DNA of 64,000 nt, from contig NC_079897.1 of the NCBI RefSeq assembly GCF_024868665.1, positions 3,275,809 through 3,339,808 on the forward strand, in the 5' to 3' direction. Below, in pieces: positions 44,061 through 64,000 of this stretch (position 1 is the first letter of the stretch; every line of letters starts with the position of its first letter). The DNA is from Triplophysa rosa (taxonomy: Eukaryota > Chordata > Actinopteri > Cypriniformes > Nemacheilidae). Below the pieces are notes generated by a model, which was given only the letters and a program-made list of their open reading frames with translations, had not been told where the DNA came from and did not search any database. The position numbers and the translations under genes were made by a program.

Positions 44061-47018
44061 GTGGATGTTTCGCTCCCGATGAGGCATTTAAAAATATAAT
44101 ACGAACGGAATTGAATGTTCAGATGAAAATGGAAAACACCTACTATAAAGAAATGGGGTTTTGGCACAGACCAGCCTCAATATATGCAGTCGTCCCAAAT
44201 CAGCCCCCCGTACGGCTTTGAACACGGCCTGAAAGAGCCGCGGGGCAGGAGCCGCACTTCAGCATCTGGCTGCCTGACAGAAAGCCAAAACCAAGAGACC
44301 TCATATGCTCAAAGACTGACCTCAATTCAATTTGACGTCTCAACTATTGATCTCAACAGCGCTGGCTGGCTGGCCAAACCTCCCAGAGACAGACCGCTTG
44401 CCCTTGCGGACCAACGTTCAAGTTGACACGCTACAGCCCCAGGCGTCCTCATTCGTTCTCATTGTTAACATTTTCAACACGCATTGCCACAGTGCCCTTC
44501 AAACAATCCACACCCACTTCACCGAGAGCTCTTGGTAAATTGAGATTGTGTCATATCAGATAGAGGATAAATGTGAATGAGTCAAGCACTGCTGTTTGCT
44601 CAGAAACAGCACGGCGTGTGTTTGCTGTAGCTGAGTTTGGAACATTTACTGTCATCTCTCAATGATTTATGAGGAATGACACGAGGTTCGTCACCTTAAC
44701 CTGAAACATCATGTAGAGTTAAACAAAACACAGATTATAAACAATGGTATAGTAGGATTGAAAGTTAGTTTAGTTCAATGTTGAGTTGAAATATTTTTTT
44801 GATCCAGCCCTATCTCGCAAGAATATGTAACAAAAATTATATTTTCAACACTAAATTGCCATGTAATACATCTTTTATTTGTTATTCAGAAATATAATGT
44901 AATAATTTGACATAGATTTTGACATGAATATGGGTAGTTGACCAATAAACCGTACATGGGTCCTATGGCAAGACAGGGAAAAAAACTTAATAGAGAATAA
45001 ATAATAGACTAAAAATATATCTCCATGCTATTTTATATTATAAATATAAATATTCATTATACAAATTAACCAGGTTTTTTTCTACATTTTTGCTATGTCA
45101 CACCAGGGCACATGTACGGTATGTCAACAACCCACATACCTATTTTAATGATGAACATTTGTTCTGATTTAAAATCCATTTTGATATTTTTGTGGGTCTT
45201 AAAGTAAAAATGTATAGGTGGTGTAACTGTCTGCTAATTGTATTTGAAAAGTCTCAATTAAAGCCAAATTTTATCATACATAATTTGGCTAAATATTTTA
45301 CTTAAATAGTTTTATATATTTTTTAATATTTAGGAATGTAGGCTGTAAAATAAAAATAGATAGGCAACAAAGCTGTTTTAAGTTGAAACATTAACATTTA
45401 ATATTAATATATTCATATTAATATTTAATATTTACAAACTGTTGTCTGTCAAATCAACATTTAACAGGAAACGGTTTGAAATGTTTCTTCTTTTTTGGGG
45501 GGAAAATAAGGATGCACCTAAGAGCATTCAAGTGTGCCGAACACATGTAATCCCCATTTAAAGTCATTAAATCAACAAACATTTCTCAAACCAGCAAGAA
45601 CACAACGATTGCATTTCCAAGTGCGCTTGGATTTTCAACTAGCCATTTTATAAAAATCTGTGTGTGATGTACATGCACCAACATTCATGTAGTCATTTAA
45701 CACCACTAGAGCTCATGGTCCTGCAGATCTATTTTATATTTACAGTGAGGTAATATTCGCTGGCGTTGGGTGGAGAGGTCACAGTTGAACTGAGAGTGAC
45801 AGCTCTGAAATGAAGGTATAAGTCATTTTCATAATGGCTGCTCTATTGCAATACTATTGCTTTAAGAGGTCTGGAGAAACCAAGGCCACGGGTTTGACTT
45901 ATAACCCGGCCAATTGAGTTCTGTGTAAAGACGGACACCATAAATGTGAATAGCTGCTTAACATTGTGCATTTATAGTAAAGAAACACCAAATGATTGTT
46001 GCAAAATTGAAAGTATTTTTACATTTTGCATCATGATAAAATTAAATATTGATGTCTTAATTGACTACAACAAATTGTTCGTATATTTTTTATTTGCAGT
46101 ATTAATAATTTTAACTTATAATTAGATTTTTAGAAACATTAAGTAAATAGGTTGAATTCATTTTTAACTCATTATTTTTTTAATGCACATTCCAGCTCTT
46201 AGACATTGTTGTAGCAAACATGCATTAGGTCTGGCTCCACAATCCAATATACAACTGTCCTGCTTTCACAAAGATCAAACAGTTTATCTTGGAGCTTCAA
46301 GATAAAGACTAAAACACTGAAGGTTTGACCATTGAGTCAATGAGCTCTGGCTATAATGGGAGAAACTGTCCAGACATCAGCAGTCAAGCACTTCATAGAT
46401 CTGGTCCCTCAGGAGCTGGTTTGGTTACACACAAGTTGCAAATTGGCAATAAATGCAATGCAATAAAGGCATTTCAGACTACACATGTCAACTTATGCCA
46501 AACGGAACTACGAAACTGTGAAACAAACACGACCTGTCATATGGGGCAGAGACAGAGTGTTCACGAGAGAATGTTTCCCTTGAGAAAGAATTGCGTGGTT
46601 TAATGAGACTTAAGTTATTTTTCAGCTATTTTAGCACAAAGTAAAGTGCTATTTAATGTAATTTAAATACAAGTTAAACATCCTGGTAAAACAGTTCTTA
46701 GTATCCACTATGGTGGTGGGTGCATTACGCCGAGGGCTATAGCCTGTCAGCTGGAAAAATAGAAAGCTTTTTGCCATTAAGTCAAATATACAGGCATATC
46801 CAAAAGGCCAGAGATCTGCATTTTGGGTTCCGATTCATTTTCCCAGAGCTTACAAAGAAAGATTAGGCCCAAATTGGCCTAATATGGATTACAAAAGAAA
46901 TAATATTGAACGTGTTACAATTCCTAGGGTGTAATATAGCATTTGATAGGCACTTTTTCCCTGCGGTCTGAACCCAAAGAGCAACGAAACAACAACAGGA
47001 ATGCTGTGCATGACAGAT
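44061..47018. other. Intergenic sequence downstream of nr2f5
   Basis: No gene supported. 44150-44560 and 45740-45960 are non-repetitive and of higher complexity, and may be regulatory. The rest is AT-rich. Confidence 0.35.
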
Positions 47019-47024
47019 TTTATT
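47019..47024 (-). terminator. nr2f5: Candidate polyadenylation signal of nr2f5
   Basis: AATAAA on the minus strand about 1.13 kb after the stop codon. Another lies at 47301-47306. Which is used cannot be told from sequence. Confidence 0.3.
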
Positions 47025-48156
47025 TCATGAATTCATATTCCAAACCTAAAATACAGAAATCAAACATACTTTTATAGAAATATTCTGTGAACTAATACAA
47101 CAGGTCCTGCTTTCAAAGGTCCCAATGGCTTATATATCCGAACTCTGCCTTAAAAGCTGTAGTGCCATGTTAAAAAATGTGAAAACGGGGTTTAAACAGA
47201 TCCAAACGTCAAGAAAGTAACCAAAATACTTGATAATACCTGTGCTACACAATATATCTGGTCATCAAAGGCAGACGGTTGGCATTATTGAGGTCTTGAG
47301 TTTATTGGTTTAGGGTAAATTAGGGTGACCTGGGGCATTTTTTGCCATTTGTGACAACCTACCCATTTGTGATAACATGTTAATGTTAGTGACAATATTT
47401 CCCATATTCTCGATGTCCCAGAATACCCTATTTCACCTTAAAGTGTTTTCCTCAATCTACAGGAGATAAACACCTGTATCTAGCACACAATATGTTGTGC
47501 ATGACAAGATGACATTTCATCTGGATTCGCTGAATATTTGGACGTAGCTGAGAAGAGCACATATAATGAGGGTATCTGGCTGGTTTCAAGTGCCTCTTTC
47601 AAGTTTTCCCACTTTATCAGAGACCTAAATGAAAATAAAATCAACAAGACAAACAAAATTTCACCTCAGTCATTAGGTCCACAAAATTCCTCCAGTTTGG
47701 AGTTCAGTTGCCTGTTCTGCTTTGGCAATGGTTTTCTCTCTGAGCCTTGTGAGAGTCTTTCACGTTTACTGAGGCCGTAACAAACCTTGTTCGCCTCAAA
47801 TTCAGAAGCTGGGAAAACAGTTTCAATTTGACCAGAATCTCGTCTTTTTCTTTAAACGTCCAACTAATTTCAACAGCATTTCTGGTAAAAATGTCGGCCT
47901 TGCATTTAATGGCTTCTGTTTGAGTCAAAATCAGTATTGGACGCCGCACATTTGGCACGCTCCTCCATTACAGAACCTCTGCGTGAAAGAGTAACAGTGT
48001 CCAACCGTCCGGTGCGAGCGGTGTGCTCCACTCTCATTGGCAAAACAAACGGCTGGTGCTTCATATAAGTGAGTAGTGACGATGTGGCAGAAAGGGGCGT
48101 GGCTTACCATCAGATCCTCTGTATCAGCCATGACCCTACGGTGGCAGGGGACGGGA
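47025..48156 (-). other. nr2f5: Probable 3' UTR and flank of nr2f5
   Basis: Sequence after the nr2f5 stop codon up to the candidate polyadenylation signals. No other gene is seen in it. Confidence 0.4.
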
Positions 48157-55994
<7,838 letters not shown>

Positions 55995-56560
55995 GCTATC
56001 CTGTAACACTTTTGCTGTAACAGCCGATACGGTGTAGCTCCGTTCGCGCGGGGAAGAGATCACGAACGATCCCGTATGGCGTTAGATCTTGTAGATCTAA
56101 ACGAGGCGCTTCGCCCCTCAAGATCGTTCAACGACAGAACTTGATTGAATGAAAGTTTGGTTCTCTAATAACAGAACAGCACTGCGTGTTTTCATTCCCA
56201 GCGCGAAAATCCCCTGAACATGTCCAACTTGGAGATTGGGTCGCTCCGAATACTGTCAATAATGAACGAAAACGTCCGTGCGATAAAACCTCGTCACGAG
56301 AGGACCATAGCGATGAGTTTGAAAGTTCGCGATCTTCTTGAAATCCCACGTGAGAGCTTTCGCTTTAAATGCGCGAGCGAATTTATTATTGTTATTCTTA
56401 TTGGGTATTTAGCGGATTCGATAACAAACTGCACCCCTGATGCGATACGCAATCGCAGTCTTATGTCACCAATAAGAATGCAACGATAAAGAATATTGTA
56501 TTAATAACGCGTAGAAAGAAATAATAATCGCAAGCGCGCTCCTTATAATAAACGCTAAAA
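55995..56560 (-). promoter_or_regulatory. nr2f5: Probable 5' UTR and promoter of nr2f5
   Basis: CpG-rich next to the start codon. On the minus strand a TATA-like ttataaggagcgcg lies near 56530-56545, which would give a 5' UTR of roughly 0.5 kb. An in-frame TAA at 56082-56084 closes the frame upstream of the ATG. The transcription start is not determined. Confidence 0.45.
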
Positions 56561-56844
56561 GTTCCGTCCGTGGTGACGCGTGTCTTTGTACCGGTTCGTA
56601 AAGAATCCGTCCGGCTCAAAACTTGTGTGCCCTGTTTACAAGGGGAGATCTTTTGCCCGTCCCTGTGTTTCACCGGCCAGCTGTCCGACTCATCTACGTG
56701 AATTGTAGTTACGAATTCGGTGAAAGTGACACTAAACAGCCGTGGTCGCTGGAGCTCCGCCCACACCACTCCTTATTAGGACAGAATGACCATATTAGAG
56801 TATGACCCCTTTCTTGTGGGGTGGGGTCTGCATAAAATAAGACC

Positions 56845-56902
56845 ACCAATTGGTCAGTGAAGCTGCGAAAAGAGCGCCTTTGTCCAATTGGACAAAGGTG
56901 CT
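56845..56902. promoter_or_regulatory. nr2f5: Two CCAAT-centred palindromes upstream of nr2f5
   Basis: accaattggt (56845-56854) and a perfect 22-base palindrome at 56877-56898 (half-site cctttgtccaa, mirrored by ttggacaaagg). Each half of the larger one resembles an HNF4/COUP-TF DR1 or TCF/SOX site (GGACAAAGG). Upstream CArG-like words (ccatattagag, cttattagga) lie at 56770-56800. Function inferred. Confidence 0.45.
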
Positions 56903-59900
56903 GTTCTTGCACAATTAATACAGAAAAATCCTAAATTTAAACACAGGGAATCCCAAGAGATAAAAACATACTGCTACTTCTAATACTTTATTAGGAAATA
57001 AATAATATATAATTTACTCCTATCCAAACAGTATACCCCACACACAAGAAATGTTGACATAAAAACAAATTTAATTTATGCTGCTTAAACAATAATATTT
57101 TTTTAATTCTCGAGTAATTTTCCATTGTGTTCCTTGGATAAATTATTTCAGTTATACTGTAGGACATAACCTAATTGGTAACCATGTGATTGTATTGTGC
57201 ACTTTTATTGAACAAAATCTCTAAAACACTGACACATGTTTAAATATTAAACCAAACAGCAAAATAAATGCTCATTATGATCTCTGCTAGAAAAACAAAA
57301 CTTAGGGTTTTGTTGGGTACCTTGTTTTAATAGTGTTGTGGACGTGTTAAAATCCACACCATTTGACAAAGGTTCCTCACAGGAGTCTACGCTTCTGTTA
57401 GTTTAGTCTGTAATGAACATATTGGGAAGCTGTTAATGCACAAAAGGCCAACAGAAACAGACAAGGTTTTACCATTAAAATGCAAAGAATGTACAAATCT
57501 GTTAAAACATTAAGCATGTTTATATGCATTAAGAATTTGACAAAAATGTATTCTCAAATCATTTGATTTTGCGATAGAATTAAAACTAGCTGGATCTATT
57601 GAACTTTTGTTTTAGGCATTTTGTGACTTCTTTAATGATGGTGATGGCTTTATAACATACAACATTTTAACATACCGATTGAATATCCAAACCGTTTCAG
57701 GCAGTACATGTAAAATGTGTTAATTTCTGTACTAAATCAAGGAAATGAAATACTGTAGGTACAAGTTACTTTTAAAACACATCACTGTAACCATTAATCA
57801 TTATTGTAGTGTAGGTTTTTTTAATATACAGCTAAATTATTCAATCAAATACAGGCAAGTTTAAATTAAGCACTATACAACAGTGAATTAAAACAGCTAA
57901 TAAGATAGTTAGAAAAAGTTTATTACACATGACATGATGTTTAAAAAAACTACCGTAATACAATTTCTTTCGCTAAAATCTAAAAGTTGGACAGCTTCAT
58001 TAAATTAAAACATGAGAAAGTCACAGTTTAAAAGGTTATATTGTTTTATTCCAACATTAGATGTTAAGTAAACACACACCTTTTGTGTTGATGCCTTAGC
58101 AAAGCAACAGCCATAAAACAATCAAAACACTGCAAAGGTTATTTACAATGCACAAACATATAAAAACTTTCAAGTATAGTAAAACCATGAATGAGAGAAA
58201 ATAAATTATTTAGGCATACTCACGAAACATATGGTCCCCAATTAAGCAGCAGGCAAAGAAAAAACTTGATGTTATTGTTGTTCCTGTTTAGCACGACACT
58301 TCTAGTGCCAGAGGCTATAAAGTTGGCCTTTAGCTTAGCTTAATTGTTGTCACATGTAACCCTACCTGTCCCCCAATTAGCCTTTTGACTGACTATTAGA
58401 TCATTCTGTGGCATGCGGCCCGAGACCACGATTTGATGGGAAAAGTATTTGTGATTCTAACGGTGTCTGTATGTAAGAATTTATAAATTAAGTTAGAGGT
58501 GCTTTCTAACATTCTCAGTTTATATTAGAGGGCCTGTTCATATATAAATAACTCAACACCCAAAACTAACAATTCATTATGTAATCACCCTGTGTGACTT
58601 CAAAACAATATCGCTTTTTAATAATACAAAAGGTTTTACACGTGGACTGATTTTGCTTGAATGAGCCGTGGAAAGATTTCACTGATTAAATCATAAGGGT
58701 TTGGTCACATGAATGTGTTCTCAGATTGAATTTTATTATCAGACCCACAGCTAATATCTGTTATGTCAGATGTCTCTTTGGGTCCGTTCGAATGTGAAGA
58801 TAAATGCGCAGGGAACACATGCCTGTGAGGTGACTGATGATTGAGGTCATGGAGTAAACATGACCGCATAGCATGGCCTATAGGAAATGCAAAGGCCACT
58901 GGTTTACAGGTTCATTTATGGAAACTTTGACAGTTTGTGACCCATGATTCAGTGCCACCGTTTCTGACGTGAAAGACAAGCCAGTCTAAAAACGTACCTG
59001 TAAACAAAGAGTGTAAAGCAAAATATAGTTTAGAAGGTTTGCTCTCCTCAAACCTTGGATTCGTTGTGCTGGACAAAGTTAAAAACAGTGAAGACGTTTG
59101 TTTATTTATTTATTTATTACAGGTTCAGTCAAAGTATCAATCAACTTGTAGTCAAGTGATGTGATGGTTATATCAATAAAATATTAGCTTTATAGCATGT
59201 TTCTTCCAATATGTCTTAGAAAGCACTCATGACAAAATTTTTAGTATAGCAGTATTGTATATTAAGATAAATTACTAAATTAAACATTTTCTTCAAAATT
59301 TCTTCAAATGCATAGTTATGAGTATTCAGAGTACTCATGAATGGAATATATAACACAGATATCTCAAAAACATCTCTAGCAATATTTTAAAACTAGGGCT
59401 AATGTCACAATTGCATTAAAAGTGAAAATCGTATTGCTTTGTAGTATCCATTTTCATAATGGCAGTTAAATATCTATATTCTGGACATAAGGTTGGACAC
59501 AGCCACTCATTATTAATTTCTCAACCTAATGAAATATCACAAATGGAAGAACGCTATATATCATATTGCATTTGTTATATTCATTTTGTGTCATTTGTGT
59601 CAAGGCAAAATGTTGAATGAAAGCATCTGCTAAACGAATGAATGTAAATGTAATTTAATTGTATTGAATTGATGATTCAATAAAAAGAAAGAGAAAATGC
59701 TGTTGTGTGTAAAAATATATAAAATCAGAAATTTATGTTTTTGTTTTTCAAAGTAGCCATTCTTTGTTCACATCACAGCTCTGTGCACATTGATCATTCT
59801 CTCATTTCATGAGGTGCATCCTGGTAAGTGTTTTAAATAGTGTTAAAGGAGTCTGAAAGTTTTTTAACGTCATTAGAAACATTCATTTAGTTCAGTGTGT

Positions 59901-60530
59901 CCAAATCTTTGACTGCTATAGCATAACAGTTACATTACAGTACTGTAAAATAATCAACATGATACAACAGCTCTTACAGGAAAAGATTTACTTTTTTGTG
60001 AGTATTCACTGTGTGTTCTTTCCTCTGTCTGATTAGAGTTGATTAAGAGGTTAGATGTTGAGAAACATGGCGTCTTTAACCGAGATTTATCTGTTCCTGT
60101 ACTGACCCTTATGGGGTTGCCTGCCCTCACCCCAATGTCCTCTAGATTTATTTGGTTATTTGTTTATCTATTCTGAGGAGTCTTGCGTTTCTCCCTGTTT
60201 TTTTTCCTGTTTATGCATCCAAGTCTCATTTTTCACAGCAGTAGCAATATGAAGCTCTCGCTATTTGCTGATACAGTCAAAATATGGGTCAAATGTGCAA
60301 GTAACCCTCATGACACGGATGGTCGTCTAAAGCACGACCCAGAACATTTTACATTGTACTGTCCTAACCGAGAGGTAGCAAGCTGTACAGAGGGAAAATA
60401 ATGAACTTCAGGTTTGAAATAAAGCTGAAAATGTTTCTGTAGTTCAAAATAAATTATTATCTTCATATCTTAAATTGTAGAATGTAGAAAACTTTTGAAC
60501 TGTAGCCTATAGATTATTGTATTTTTATTT
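56903..60530. other. Upstream flank of nr2f5, no gene seen
   Basis: AT-rich. 59605-59650 carries the dispersed fish repeat word agcatctgctaaacgaatga, then atgtaaatg. No coding exon or other transposon is supported. Confidence 0.4.
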
Positions 60531-60799
60531 AAAGGGTTAGTTCACTCAAAATAAAAACTAATTTGGTTTAAAACTTGTATATGACTTTCTTTTATAGAAG
60601 ACAAAAGCAGATATTCTGAGAAATGTCTCAGTGGTTAGTGTTCATATAATGGAAGTCAATGGAGGCCAATGTTGTTTGGTTACCAACATTCTTCAAAATA
60701 TCTTCTTTTGTGTTTTGCTGTAGAAAGTAAGTCATACAGATTTGGAATAACATGAGGGTGAATAAATTATGCAATTAAAAATTGGGTTAACTATCTATT
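60531..60799. repeat. Fold-back MITE copy (269 bp)
   Basis: Starts aaagggttagttcactcaaa. Its right end ggttaactatctatt is decayed. Interior ggttaccaacattcttcaaa and aagtcatacagatttggaat are family hallmarks. Confidence 0.7.
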
Positions 60800-61839
60800 A
60801 CAAAGGGTCTTGCAAACAATATTAAAGATTCATACTAATTCATAAATAAGAATTAATTTTCAGCACGTGTCTATATCATGTGGACGACATACAACTTTCA
60901 TAGGCTTTTGTCTATGCACACATTTCTTGCTTTCTGGGCTTAAACGGTGAGAGCAACAGTATGTGGCTAGCATGACCTGACATGCCTCTGAAGCTGGAGG
61001 GGGTCTTGACCTTTGCTCCCGGGCTTCAAACCTAGGAAGATGAAAAAAGGGATCGGTTAGGAGGGAACTTCTTAAACAAGAGCTTCTGTTTTGGCCAGGA
61101 ATGTCAGTTCCATAAAAAGATTCCTATAGAGCAACAGCAACCACAAGAGAAGAGAGAGATAATGAAGATATAACAGAGTGTGTTTATTGTGGGGCTGGTT
61201 ATTACACTATATTTATACTATATGCTATATTTCAGCGGGAATTTGAATCAAATTCTCTATCAGTGGTTTTGTAGTGGTTCAAACCTGTCATGTATAAACC
61301 TTGTGCAACCACCAATATTACTAAATAATATACTTTAAAATCCCAATATTATCACAGTTTTGTGCTGTTTGTTAGGCATAGGCCTATAATGAAAGTATAT
61401 TACAATGAAAAGATTGTGTTCTCAAGACAAGGGTATTTTTGTACAATGTCAGGTCGGGGTAAATTGTCACATATGTTGTGTATGGAAAACAATGAATTAT
61501 TTAAATACTATATAATCATTTTTATTGGCCCAAATTGATTTATGTAATATCTTTTTTTAAATGTTGTTGCACATGAAAATAGTTTTACTGTTTGAATTTT
61601 GATTATATGTTCCCACCAGGATCCCTTTGTGGCAACTTACCCCAATATGCAGCCAAAATATTTCGATAAGGTTTCTATAAGAAATATTTATTGAGAACAT
61701 TAATAGGGACAACTTACTCTGGTCTCCCCATGCAGTTAAGAGAACTTAATGGAGTTTTTGTAAAGTACAGATGACCAATGCATTATGGGAAATGAAGCAC
61801 CTCTGTTTTGATTTTCCTAAAAAAAGAAATGGACCACTC
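60800..61839. other. Upstream flank, with one DR1 motif
   Basis: AT-rich except about 60950-61130, which contains a DR1 motif on the minus strand (61007-61019). No gene supported. Confidence 0.35.
61007..61019 (-). promoter_or_regulatory. DR1-type nuclear receptor motif
   Basis: ggagcaaaggtca on the minus strand, a textbook DR1 pattern (HNF4/COUP-TF/RXR). Motif match only. Confidence 0.35.
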
Positions 61840-62345
61840 ATCAAAACAACGCACGTAAATCAAGCCGCCAGAGGAAAGAAATCTGATTATAAATTATCCT
61901 CAGACGGGAAGACTGTGACCAATGAGCTTAACAAGGCAGAATAGTGGGCTGTAACAGATTTGCTAAACACCCCCAGTCTCTCTTCCATAATATGATGTTT
62001 ATGGCCATTTTTACTCCCGGACTTCAGTCATGTGATGGAGCAATAAATTACTCAAGCAGGGCCGCTGGAGGGAAAGTCCTTGTGACTCCGAGGCACGGCT
62101 CTAGCAGGGCGAGCGTGACATCGAGGGTCACATCTGCAGATAACCTTGTGTTTTCTCACCGTTTCTCTTCGACATGGCGGTCGCCTGGAAAGCGCACATT
62201 ACCCGCCCACTGAGGGTTTCAATCTGCTGCGATGGCCAGCTCTGACACGTAGCACCGATGCATCTTGAGGCGAGCGCTTTTCTTCGTGTCATTTTTGTGT
62301 CCGCCAGCAGATGAAGAGGCTAAAAACAGGAAATAAGAGGGAACG
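61840..62345. promoter_or_regulatory. Candidate conserved non-coding block
   Basis: A non-repetitive, GC-moderate block between AT-rich regions, with Hox/Cdx-like tttatggcc and several ATTA sites, cgagggtcaca, and no repeat family recognised. Possible long-range regulatory DNA upstream of nr2f5; conservation untested. Confidence 0.35.
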
Positions 62346-62604
62346 TGAGGAAAATGACTTTCACTGCTGATCTAGATTAGAGGTCCTCTGATGGTCAAGC
62401 TTATTATAGTCACAGTCCCACAGGACCAGAAACACCATTGACATTATTGGACGACACACGAAGTATTTAGATCTGTGTTCGACCAATAAACAATACTTGT
62501 TTCATCGACCAGATTTTAAACTTCCGAACTTTTGATGTCCTCAATGTCTAGAGACCATATGGAGCTGCCCATGGTTCTAAAAATCTCAAGATTTTGTTTA
62601 ACAT

Positions 62605-62670
62605 TCACTGTAGCTCACCTGGTAAAGCATGACACTAGTAAGGTGAGGATTTTTGAGTCCTACTGTATAA
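62605..62670 (+). repeat. Decayed tRNA-like (SINE head) sequence
   Basis: gtagctcacctggtaaagca then gacactagta resembles a tRNA A-box region, and tttttgagtcctact a damaged B-box. The fold is broken, so it is not a working tRNA. It runs straight into the microsatellite at 62672. Confidence 0.45.
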
Positions 62671-62671
62671 A

Positions 62672-62686
62672 ACACACACGCACACA

Positions 62687-62748
<62 letters not shown>
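62672..62748. repeat. (CA)n-(CACG)n compound microsatellite
   Basis: CA units, then CACG units, then CA units; same type as 17905-17984. Confidence 0.95.
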
Positions 62749-62750
<2 letters not shown>

Positions 62751-63318
62751 TTTAACATGACACTTTATATGCTAATTGATTAAATATTTTGTCATCTCTG
62801 TCAATTTTGCACTGTATTGACTTTGCATTTTGATAGGTATTCGAGCCTTTGGATGAAATGGTTGCAAGTCCATGTCTTAAAATGGTTCAAATTTGATGTA
62901 GTTGTCATCATTTCAGCAATCTTTTTATTTTGAAACGATTACATTTTACATACAATTATTTTCTCAGAATTAGCATCGCTAATCTACATTTTATGAAAAA
63001 TCAGATACACACATTTGCTTGAAAGCACTATGAATATAATGGTCTGATTATAAACTACGTTTTTCAGTTTCGGCAATGCACATCATATAAAACATCTGCA
63101 ATAATAACATGTATTTGATGTAATCTATATATTTCATAATTTATTCTTTATATATATTTCCAGAAAACACACACACACACAACATGTTATATATATAATG
63201 TATATATCATGTATTTTACATATTATTGAAAATCTTGCACATTTTTAAAAGGATGTGCATTGCACAACAGAAACTAAGCTACACACTTCATATACAGTAT
63301 ATAAAACAGTATGTGTGA
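62749..63318. other. Intergenic sequence, no gene seen
   Basis: Very AT-rich, with a short CA run near 63166-63180 and TA-rich stretches. Confidence 0.4.
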
Positions 63319-63363
63319 AGTGCATTCCTTATATACATCCATACTGTATTTAAGGAATGCACT
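63319..63363. other. Hairpin-forming inverted repeat
   Basis: agtgcattcctta (63319-63331) and its exact inverse taaggaatgcact (63351-63363) with a 19-base loop. Each arm holds a CATTCC TEAD-like word. Confidence 0.6.
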
Positions 63364-63537
63364 GCAAGGTGTATGCACAACCGTATGTTCGCATGTCTGG
63401 ATCACGTCTAGAACCAAAGGTGTGTGAGGAACCTATCATTCAGAGGTGAGGTCCTAGCAGTCTTGATTTCACCTATATGGAAGGCCACATTCCCTGCAGT
63501 TAAAATCTCAGACGGTGGTCTTTAACACATTCTCTCT

Positions 63538-63560
63538 GCCTCTCTCTCTCTCTCTCTCTA
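63538..63560. repeat. (CT)n short microsatellite
   Basis: About ten CT units. Confidence 0.85.
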
Positions 63561-63579
63561 CCTCCCAATCCCAATAAAA

Positions 63580-63880
63580 ACCTTCTGACCACCAGTTGAC
63601 CTTTTGCTGTACTCCCCCTCCAACGCTCTCTGTTCACTCCAGCACCAGAGTCCAGCGGAGGCCAATGGGGGCCAGCAGCTGTGGGGAGGGGGATATGAGG
63701 TCACAAGGGTCAGGTGCTGGTAAAGTCATCGCAGAGGCTCCAATGTGGGGCATCATTTCCCCCCATCAAAGGCGGCCCTGACGTCCATGGGGGCCGCTCT
63801 GATGGCCCCGCTGTTCTAAGGCTTGAGATGGACAGGGGTAAATAAAGTGATACCAGGTGTTAGCCACAAAAAATCCACCA
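63580..63880. promoter_or_regulatory. Candidate conserved block with a DR3 motif
   Basis: GC-rich, non-repetitive sequence with aggtcacaagggtca (63698-63712, two half-sites three bases apart) and a further tgaccttttgct at 63598-63609. Possible nuclear-receptor-responsive regulatory DNA; inferred from motifs only. Confidence 0.35.
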
Positions 63881-64000
63881 AACTGGGGCCCCATTTCACA
63901 CTAAGCGGCCCGTCCGGGTGTGTGAGGTACTCTGCAGACAAAACCAAAACAACTATTTGGTCCTATTGAGGAATGAGTATGCATATTTAAAACTCTACCA

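Noticed and set aside
55995..56063. N-terminal extension of NR2F5 from an upstream GTG
   Set aside because: No upstream ATG in frame; an in-frame TAA lies at 56082-56084, and the family protein starts MAMVVNQ.
62605..62670. tRNA gene
   Set aside because: The B-box is damaged and a cloverleaf cannot be drawn; it fits a decayed SINE head.

Overview
The window reads as nuclear DNA of a teleost fish, most likely a cyprinid close to zebrafish and carp. The evidence is a split vertebrate nuclear-receptor gene with GT-AG introns, intronless coding exons of the fish-specific rapunzel family, fish DNA transposons (a Tc1-type element, hAT elements and many fold-back MITEs), and long CA, CACG and GA microsatellites. 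No operons, CRISPR arrays or prokaryotic signals are seen. Family names come from recognition; no search was run.

Layout. (1) 0.5-4.6 kb: two rapunzel-family genes on the minus strand (592-1275 and 1912-2595), each 227 residues from one coding exon with signs of an upstream untranslated exon. The second seems to lie inside the 5' intron of the first. (2) 14.1-24 kb: a second, decayed copy of the same neighbourhood. It holds a rapunzel pseudogene (14233-15429) with frameshifts and stops, broken by a 531-bp LTR-like insertion, followed by matching non-coding blocks in the same order as in copy 1 (6.98-7.47 kb with 15.7-16.0 kb, and 10.48-11.24 kb with 23.14-23.76 kb). This indicates an old tandem segmental duplication. 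(3) 16-47 kb: gene-poor DNA rich in transposons and simple repeats. It includes a non-autonomous hAT with a transposase fragment (20458-21968), a hAT MITE (26304-26597), an intact Tc1/mariner element with a 346-residue DD36E transposase (38182-39402), and a hAT-like element nested in another repeat (41092-42844). Between these lie non-repetitive blocks that could be regulatory. (4) 48157-55994, minus strand: a complete four-exon nr2f5 (COUP-TF family) gene encoding 403 residues, with a CpG-rich first exon. (5) 56-64 kb: its upstream flank, with a 22-bp palindrome, several nuclear-receptor direct-repeat motifs and two dense non-repetitive blocks.

How it fits together. nr2f5 is a developmental transcription factor in a sparse neighbourhood, and receptor-type DR1/DR3 motifs recur in its introns and flanks, which would suit auto- or cross-regulation (inference). 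The rapunzel genes are a lineage-specific tandem family undergoing duplication and loss. I found no convincing wholly new system. The most notable items are the apparently intact DD36E transposon, the nested and decaying rapunzel duplication, and the palindromic motif clusters around nr2f5.
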